From Thermomicrobiales bacterium (GTDB lineage: Bacteria > Chloroflexota > Chloroflexia > Thermomicrobiales > UBA6265), in contig JAICJJ010000126.1 of the NCBI GenBank assembly GCA_025928535.1, forward strand, positions 1 to 7,447: a DNA stretch of 7,447 nt, written 5' to 3'. The position numbers were made by a program, and so were the translations under genes. This document shows positions 1 to 4,189 of this stretch, one piece after another. The first letter of the stretch is position 1. Every line of letters starts with the position of its first letter. The notes beneath the pieces are model-generated. The model had not been told where the DNA came from. It was given only the letters and a program-made list of their open reading frames with translations, and made no database searches.

Positions 1-2
1 CG

Positions 3-344
3 CGGGCGGGCGCGAGTTACCAGAAGTTGGCGAATCAGGCCTCTGGCTACGCCATCGTCGGCGTGGCCGCGGTCGTCGCGCTCGATGACGCGGGGCGCTG
101 CGCCGACGCCAGCATCGCGATCACCGGCGCCGCCTCGGTGGTGCGCCGTGCGGCGGCGGTGGAAGCGGCGCTGCGCGACTCCGATCTGGGCGACGCCGCC
201 ATTGCCGCCGCGGCGTCGCAGGCGACCGAGGGCCTGATGCCGCTCGACGACATCCATGCTTCGGCCGACTACCGTCTGCAGGTGACGCGCGGGCTGGTCC
301 GGCGGGCGCTGCAGACGGCGGTGGGGCGCGCTCGGTCGGCGTGA
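3..344 (+). CDS. FAD-binding subunit of a CO-dehydrogenase/xanthine-dehydrogenase-type molybdenum hydroxylase, C-terminal part only (5' end outside window)
   Basis: The reading frame is already open at base 3 and ends at TGA 342-344, giving 113 visible residues. The first residues (RAGASYQKLANQASGYAIVG) match the start of the C-terminal domain of CoxM-type flavoprotein subunits, which typically reads GxxYxKxxxPASxYAxVGVAA. The rest fits the same domain: a beta-rich VxLDDxGR and AxITGAA stretch, then the closing IHASADYRxxxxRxLVRRAL helix. The domain packs against the FAD domain in heterotrimeric molybdenum hydroxylases, where this subunit passes electrons from the iron-sulfur subunit to the final acceptor. 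The FAD-binding part lies upstream and cannot be checked. A TTG at 27-29 could be misread as a start, but homology continues through it, so the gene is simply cut by the window edge. The stop overlaps the next start by GTGA. The substrate (CO, purine, aromatic or other) cannot be decided from this fragment. Confidence 0.85.
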   Translation, partial: RAGASYQKLANQASGYAIVGVAAVVALDDAGRCADASIAITGAASVVRRAAAVEAALRDSDLGDAAIAAAASQATEGLMPLDDIHASADYRLQVTRGLVRRALQTAVGRARSA

Positions 345-1147
345 GCGAACCAGCGCCCCCAGCGTTCGCGACGATCCGGGTCGAGTTAATCGACGACGGC
401 CGGCTGGCGCTCCTGACGCTCGATCGGCCAGCGGCCCGCAATGCAATCGACCGCCGGATGGCGGCGGAACTGGCGAGGGCGTGCGCACTGCTCAGCGGCG
501 AGGCGTCGTTGCGGGCGGTGGTCGTCACCGGGGCCGGCGAGCGCGCGTTTTGCGCCGGCGCCGATCTGCGCGAACGCGGGTCGTTGACCGCCGAGGGAAA
601 AACGGCGCACACCGTGGCGATCGAAGCGGCGGCGGAAGCGATCGCCGCGTTGCCGATGCCGACGGTCGCCGCACTCCGCGGCTATGCGCTCGCCGGCGGC
701 GCCGAGTTGGCCATCGCCTGCGATCTGCGCGTCGCGGCGACTGACGCGATTTTCGGCTTTCCCGAGGTGCGAGTCGGCATCTTTCCCGGAGCCGGCGGCG
801 CGATCCGGTTGCCGTCGCTGGTCGGGCTCGGCGCCGCGCGCGATCTCCTCTTCACCGGGCGGCAGATCGACGCGGCCGAGGCATTGCGAATCGGACTGGT
901 CGATCGGCTGGAAGCGCCGGAACTGGTCGTCGAGGCGGCGATTGCGCTGGCGCGGGAGATCGCGGACAACGCGCCGCTGGCCGTCCGGGCGGTCAAGCAG
1001 GCGCTGGCGGCGAGCGCCGGACGACCGCCGGCCCACGCCCGGCCCGAGGTCAACGCGCTGCGGGCGGCGTTGGACGCCACCGCCGACTACGCCGAAGGCT
1101 TGCGCGCCTTCGCCGAGCGGCGCCCGCCCGAATTTCAGGGGCGTTGA
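341..1147 (+). CDS. Enoyl-CoA hydratase/isomerase (crotonase family)
   Basis: A 268-residue protein, the normal length for a soluble crotonase. Family features appear in order: LTLDRPAARNAID at 26-38, the oxyanion-hole segment FCAGADL at 70-76, the second oxyanion-hole Gly in YALAGGAEL at 115-123, and PEVRVGIFPGAGG at 141-153. Both residues equivalent to the catalytic glutamates of classical enoyl-CoA hydratase are present, E122 (in GGAEL) and E142 (in FPEV), so hydratase activity is likely rather than only isomerase or hydrolase activity. FTGRQIDAAEALRIGLVDRL (171-190) is the usual C-terminal-domain entry. The exact acyl-CoA substrate is unknown; 2-enoyl-CoA and methylglutaconyl-CoA-like substrates are both possible. 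The GTG start at 341 overlaps the upstream stop (GTGA), which implies translational coupling, and there is only a weak GTGGGG about 15 bases upstream. The 3' end overlaps the convergent BtpA gene by 13 bp. Confidence 0.93.
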   Translation: MSEPAPPAFATIRVELIDDGRLALLTLDRPAARNAIDRRMAAELARACALLSGEASLRAVVVTGAGERAFCAGADLRERGSLTAEGKTAHTVAIEAAAEAIAALPMPTVAALRGYALAGGAELAIACDLRVAATDAIFGFPEVRVGIFPGAGGAIRLPSLVGLGAARDLLFTGRQIDAAEALRIGLVDRLEAPELVVEAAIALAREIADNAPLAVRAVKQALAASAGRPPAHARPEVNALRAALDATADYAEGLRAFAERRPPEFQGR

Positions 1148-1959
1148 TTCGATCGGGCTTGGCGGGTGGCGCGGGCGGCTTCGACCAGCGCGCGGACACG
1201 GGCGGGATCGACCGGATTGGCGACATCGCCGTCGAATTTGGCCGCCGTGCCGACGATGACCCCGTCCGCCACCGCCAGCAATTCCGGCATCCGCGCGACC
1301 GTCGCCCCGCTGCCGACATACAACGGTGTCCGTGGAACGGCTTGGCGCACTTCCCGCAAATCGGCGATGTCGGCCGGTTGGCCGGTAGCGCGCCCGGTCA
1401 CGATCAACGCGCCGGCGAGGCCCCGTACGATCGCGTCTTCGGCCAGATCGGCCAGCGGCCGGGCCGCCAGCGGCGCGGCGTGCTTGACGTCGACATCGGC
1501 CCAGACCGCGACCGGCGCGTCGAGACCGCGGATCAACGCCTGCGCCTCGTGAGCGCGCCCTTCGATGACACCCTGGTCGGTCAGCGCCGCACCGACATAG
1601 ACGTTGGCGCGGACGAACGATCCGCCGGCCAGCGCGGCGATGCCGATTGCGGCCAACACGTCGTTGCGCAACACGTTGACGCCGATCGGCAGCCCGGTCT
1701 CCCGGCGCAGCGCGTCGACGACGACCGTCATGGCCGCGACGACATGCGGCGGGACGGCGTCGCGGACGAACGGGACATCGCCGAAATTTTCGACCATCAG
1801 CGCGGCCGCGCCGCCTTCCGCCCAAGCGGCGGCGTCGCGTCGCGCCGAATCGAGCGTCGCATCGAACCGCCGCGCCGAGCCGCCGCGGGCGGAGCCGGGC
1901 AGGGGCGGCAGATGGACGACTCCGACGACGGGATAGACCGTCTCGCGATGGTCGGCCAT
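1135..1959 (-). CDS. BtpA/SgcQ-family protein (TIM-barrel fold)
   Basis: A 274-residue protein starting at ATG 1959-1957. Typical BtpA motifs run through its length: GVVHLPPLPGS (13-23), VENFGDVPF (56-64), GVNVLRND (93-100), SFVRANVYVGA (114-124), DVDVKHAAPL (155-164), TGRATGQP (188-195), GSGAT (216-220) and GVIVGTAAKFDG (233-244). In cyanobacteria BtpA supports accumulation of photosystem I proteins, but the family is widespread in non-phototrophs and its enzymatic role there is not settled. The motif layout resembles phosphate-binding TIM barrels. The reading frame stays open upstream to an ATG at 2166, but that 69-residue extension is Arg/His-rich and runs antisense-frame through the 67-residue membrane protein gene, so the ATG at 1959 is preferred. 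It is preceded by GGGTGGGG and its A is shared with the upstream gene's stop (TGATG). The stop TGA is at 1137-1135, inside the end of the convergent crotonase gene. Confidence 0.9.
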   Translation of the reverse strand: MADHRETVYPVVGVVHLPPLPGSARGGSARRFDATLDSARRDAAAWAEGGAAALMVENFGDVPFVRDAVPPHVVAAMTVVVDALRRETGLPIGVNVLRNDVLAAIGIAALAGGSFVRANVYVGAALTDQGVIEGRAHEAQALIRGLDAPVAVWADVDVKHAAPLAARPLADLAEDAIVRGLAGALIVTGRATGQPADIADLREVRQAVPRTPLYVGSGATVARMPELLAVADGVIVGTAAKFDGDVANPVDPARVRALVEAARATRQARSNQRP

Positions 1960-2162
1960 CAGCGCCCCACCCGAACGGCGGCGTAGCCGGCGATGGCGGC
2001 GCCGGCGGCGAAGATCAGCATGAAGATGGCGAAGAGGATCGAGCCGCCAGCAGTGCGAATGGTCTCCGGCGTTCGCCGGACGAATCGCTGGAACAGGAGA
2101 TAGAGTCCGAATCCCGCGGCGATGGCCGCGACCGTGAACCAGAGCGTCGATTGCGGTCCCAC
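1959..2162 (-). CDS. Small two-helix membrane protein of unknown function
   Basis: A 67-residue protein with a GTG start at 2162-2160. GGGGGA lies about 5 bases upstream as a ribosome binding site. Two hydrophobic helices are clear: about residues 7-26 (LWFTVAAIAAGFGLYLLF region) and 41-62 (SILFAIFMLIFAAGAAIAGY region). They are joined by a positively charged loop, QRFVRRTPETIRT, which by the positive-inside rule should lie in the cytoplasm. There is no catalytic motif and I do not recognise a family. The stop TGA (1961-1959) overlaps the ATG of the BtpA gene by one base, indicating coupled translation, and the BON gene ends 43 bp upstream on the same strand. The longer open frame in this phase, up to 2705, is a shadow of the BON gene. 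The two-helix pattern and the overlaps make a real gene likely. Confidence 0.72.
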   Translation of the reverse strand: MGPQSTLWFTVAAIAAGFGLYLLFQRFVRRTPETIRTAGGSILFAIFMLIFAAGAAIAGYAAVRVGR

Positions 2163-2205
2163 GCATTCCCCCGGAACGACTTCGCGCGCCGGAGGACGCC
2201 GCGCG

Positions 2206-2946
2206 TCAGCGCTCGCGCCGCAATCCGGCGATCGACATTTCTTCCCGCACCTCGGCGACCCCCGGCACCCGGCTGGCGACCGCCTCGGCGTTTTCCGCAT
2301 CATCCAGGGTCGGCGCGTCGCCGCGCAAGGTGACGACGCCGTTGACGACCGTGACCCGAACCGCCATGTCGGTCGTGGTCGCGTCTTCCCGCAATTCCAC
2401 GAGCACGTGTTGCGCGATTTCGTCATCCGGGATGCGGACGCGCGGAATCTCTTCGTTTTGCTCGTCCATCGACGTCGGGGCGAAGCCGCCGACCACCTCG
2501 AGTTCGTCCGGCGGCTCGACCGAGCGCACGACCGGGTCGGTCGGTGGGAAAAACGGAACCGCTTCGGCGGCGGACACTTCGGAGTCGGTCGTTCCCTGAT
2601 CGTCGGCGAAATCGGGATCGACGAGGGAATCGGGTCCTTCGACGGTTTCGACGAGGGGGCCGGGGCCGACGGCAGGCGCCGTCGCGTCGTCGCCGAAGGC
2701 ATCATCCGGTGTGTAATCCATGACGTCGATTGCGTCGTCCAGGGTCAACCCGAGCCGGGCGGCGACGGCGCCAGCGACATCGAGCGCCGCTTGCCGGTTT
2801 TCCTGACTGTCGACTTCGCCCGAGAGCACAATGCGGTCGCCATCCCGCTCGGCAGCGACGAAGATGCCCGCTTCTTCGAGCGTCGTCGAAATGAGCCGCA
2901 AGCCGTGCGCGATGGCCGCGTCGTTCGCCCGCCGTTCGTTCGCCAT
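2206..2946 (-). CDS. Protein with two BON-like domains separated by an acidic linker
   Basis: A 246-residue acidic protein starting at ATG 2946-2944, with GGGAGG 8 bases upstream as a good ribosome binding site. The C-terminal unit (about 172-238) is a clear BON domain: DDEIAQHVLVELRED, then VRVTVVNGVVTLRGDAPTLDDAENAEAVASRVPGV with the typical G-V-V-T-L-x-G strand. The N-terminal unit (about 10-75) has the same plan: a helix, an IVLSGEVDSQENRQAALDVAG strand-turn-helix, and a closing segment. It is more diverged. Residues 76-170 form a Pro/Asp/Glu-rich, probably disordered linker. BON domains are generally thought to bind phospholipid or other membrane components and are common in envelope-stress and transport proteins. 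There is no N-terminal signal peptide, so the protein looks cytoplasmic unless exported in an unusual way. It is the first gene of a probable minus-strand operon with the small membrane protein and BtpA. The 1464-base frame reaching 3669 is antisense to the MerR gene and not real. Confidence 0.85.
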   Translation of the reverse strand: MANERRANDAAIAHGLRLISTTLEEAGIFVAAERDGDRIVLSGEVDSQENRQAALDVAGAVAARLGLTLDDAIDVMDYTPDDAFGDDATAPAVGPGPLVETVEGPDSLVDPDFADDQGTTDSEVSAAEAVPFFPPTDPVVRSVEPPDELEVVGGFAPTSMDEQNEEIPRVRIPDDEIAQHVLVELREDATTTDMAVRVTVVNGVVTLRGDAPTLDDAENAEAVASRVPGVAEVREEMSIAGLRRER

Positions 2947-3135
2947 GCGATGCCTCCCGCGTCCGTGCCGAATCACGATCGCGCTTGCCCGGTCGAACCC
3001 AGCATCGCACATCCAATGCCGGGGGCCGGGGCGGCCGGTGACAGGACGCGCCGGGAACGGTACCCTCCGCGGCATGGAAGCGGCCCATGCGCGGAAACCG
3101 GAGGTTGGCCGGGGCCGCTGGCGGAGCGACGACCA
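2947..3135. other. Divergent intergenic region between the BON operon and the MerR operon
   Basis: This 189-bp gap separates two divergently read operons, so a regulator bound here could control both. The plus-strand side holds a recognisable promoter (3038-3066). The minus-strand side contains the GGGAGG ribosome binding site of the BON gene (about 2960-2954), but I found no convincing -35/-10 pair for it. No obvious long MerR-type dyad could be picked out by eye. Open frames crossing this region are compositional shadows. Confidence 0.6.
3038..3066 (+). promoter_or_regulatory. Sigma70-like promoter for the MerR operon
   Basis: GTGACA (3038-3043, five of six matches to TTGACA) is followed by a 17-base spacer and TACCCT (3061-3066). 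The -10 keeps the first, second and last bases of the TATAAT consensus, as is common in GC-rich bacteria. Transcription would start near 3073, leaving a leader of about 63 bases before the MerR ATG at 3136. MerR proteins often act on promoters with 19-base spacers; this spacer is 17, so if the regulator controls itself it may do so by a different arrangement. This is a match by eye only. Confidence 0.5.
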
Positions 3136-3729
3136 ATGGCGAGGACAACGAGAGACAGCGGTCAGACGGCCCGCGCCGATTCGAGGCGTGACGAACCGGC
3201 GCCGACGGCGCGGAATGCGTCGACCGCCGCCCTGCCGCGCGGCAATCCGCCGCCCCGCGGCAGCGCCGCCCGGCCGGCGGTCGTGCCGGACCCGTATCGC
3301 TACACCATCGCCGATCTCGAGCGGGAAACCGGCGTGCCAGCGCGCACGATTCGCTTCTACATCGGCAAGGGGTTGTTGCCGCCGGCGCACGGGCGCGGCC
3401 CGAGCGCGACCTACGATCTCGGGCATCTGCTCCGGCTGCGGGCGATCGGGTTGCTGAAAGCGGGCCACCTGCCGCTGGAAGACATTCGCGCCCGGCTGGG
3501 CAATTTGCGCGATCAGGACATCGCGGCGATGCTCGAAGTCGAAACCGCGCCGCCGCAAGATCGCTGGCGGCGGGTGCAACTGCATCCGGACATCGAGCTG
3601 CACATTCGCGAAACGGACGGCAAGCGGCGCGATTTCGCGCTGGAGCAGGCGATCGGCCGAATACAGCAATTCGTCCCGGACGAGATCGACCGGCTCGAGA
3701 CGGTCGACCGGATGGGAGGGCGGGGATGA
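3136..3729 (+). CDS. MerR-family transcriptional regulator
   Basis: A 197-residue protein starting at ATG 3136, with GCGGAG about 9 bases upstream. Residues 54-122 form a MerR winged helix-turn-helix: YRYTIADLERETGVPARTIRFY (helix-turn-helix), then GKGLLPPAHGRGPSATYD (wing) and LLRLRAIGLLKAGHLPLEDIRARL (second helical pair). The first 50 residues are a Pro/Arg/Ala-rich disordered leader, unusual for the family. A GTG at 3283 (residue 50) would remove it, but it lacks a good ribosome binding site. The C-terminal part (about 125-190) is charged and helical with no cysteines, so it is not a metal-sensing MerR of the MerR/CueR/ZntR type; the ligand is unknown. The closing helix EQAIGRIQQFVPDEIDRLETVDRM may dimerise. 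The stop overlaps the next gene's start (ATGA), so the two are co-translated. It lies divergent from the BON operon. Confidence 0.88.
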   Translation: MARTTRDSGQTARADSRRDEPAPTARNASTAALPRGNPPPRGSAARPAVVPDPYRYTIADLERETGVPARTIRFYIGKGLLPPAHGRGPSATYDLGHLLRLRAIGLLKAGHLPLEDIRARLGNLRDQDIAAMLEVETAPPQDRWRRVQLHPDIELHIRETDGKRRDFALEQAIGRIQQFVPDEIDRLETVDRMGGRG

Positions 3730-4109
3730 CCGAATTGGGGGGCGGACGCGCGGGCGCAGCGGAAAACTCGGCGGACCGCTGGATTCCGGACAATCCGGAC
3801 GGCAGCGGCTGGGCTCCGGTCGACTGGAAGGCGGCGATCCGGGGCAGTCGCTACCACTATCGGCATGGCGAGCCGCTTGCCGAAGCCAGGGCGCTGCGTC
3901 CGCCCTATTACCGCGTCGTCACCCGGCTCGAATCGGCCGCGCTCGAACCGCACGAAAACAGTTACTACGTGCCGTGCGACCGCCTGGCGGAGTTCATCGC
4001 CGAGATGTCGTTGCTCGGCGGCGTGGAAGCCATCTGGCATGTCGAGCCATGCTTTGCCCCGCCGCCGGAAAGCAACGTCGCGGCGATCGAGATACGTTCG
4101 CGGAATTGA
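3726..4109 (+). CDS. Conserved-looking hypothetical protein, coupled to the MerR gene
   Basis: A 127-residue soluble protein of no family I recognise. Its ATG at 3726 overlaps the MerR stop (ATGA), and GGGAGGG at 3714-3720 is a good ribosome binding site. The first 20 residues are Gly/Ala-rich and probably flexible. The remainder looks like one small folded domain rich in aromatics: GWAPVDWKAAIRGSRYHYR (29-46), PPYYRVVTRLES (59-70), then HENSYYVPCDRLAEFIAEMSL (77-96) and GGVEAIWHVEPCF (98-110). There are two cysteines (84 and 109), no membrane segment and no signal peptide. Base composition and codon use look like the neighbours. Because it is co-translated with a MerR regulator lacking an obvious ligand domain, it may be a partner or sensor subunit, but that is inference from context only. 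Confidence 0.72.
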   Translation: MTELGGGRAGAAENSADRWIPDNPDGSGWAPVDWKAAIRGSRYHYRHGEPLAEARALRPPYYRVVTRLESAALEPHENSYYVPCDRLAEFIAEMSLLGGVEAIWHVEPCFAPPPESNVAAIEIRSRN

Positions 4110-4133
4110 GTTGACACGCTGACGAAAACGCGG

Positions 4134-4162
4134 CCGGGGCGCCGCTCATCGCGGCGCCCCGG
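4134..4162. terminator. Bidirectional intrinsic terminator between convergent genes
   Basis: A perfect 12-bp inverted repeat (CCGGGGCGCCGC at 4134-4145 and GCGGCGCCCCGG at 4151-4162) encloses a 5-base loop, TCATC. On the plus strand the stem is followed by TTT at 4163-4165. On the minus strand it is followed, after CGCG, by TTTT (the AAAA at 4125-4128). It sits in the 80-bp gap between the stop of the 127-residue gene and the stop of the MauE-thioredoxin gene, as expected for a shared terminator. The U tracts are short, so the termination strength is uncertain. Confidence 0.8.
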
Positions 4163-4189
4163 TTTCGAAGCCGATTTCTTCTGAGACGA

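Noticed and set aside
386..1825. Long minus-strand open frame (479 codons) across the crotonase and BtpA genes
   Set aside because: It is Arg/Gly/Ala-rich, has no recognisable domain, and overlaps two well-supported genes. It is a GC-driven shadow frame.
1960..2166. N-terminal extension of BtpA to ATG 2166
   Set aside because: The extension is Arg/His-rich with no family similarity and overlaps a better-supported small membrane protein gene. Family homology begins right after ATG 1959.
3048..3060. Identical 13-mer GCGCCGGGAACGG in two promoter regions (3048-3060 and 6398-6410)
   Set aside because: In a window this long and this GC-rich a few exact 13-base matches are expected by chance, and its position relative to the proposed -10 boxes differs (directly adjacent versus 20 bases away).
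2122..3135. N-terminal extension of the MerR frame upstream of 3136
   Set aside because: The frame is open by composition only. It runs antisense through the BON gene and through the promoter region, while ATG 3136 has a ribosome binding site and a promoter at the right distance.
2947..3669. N-terminal extension of the BON frame upstream of 2946
   Set aside because: It is antisense to the MerR coding region and Arg-rich, and a strong ribosome binding site supports the ATG at 2946.
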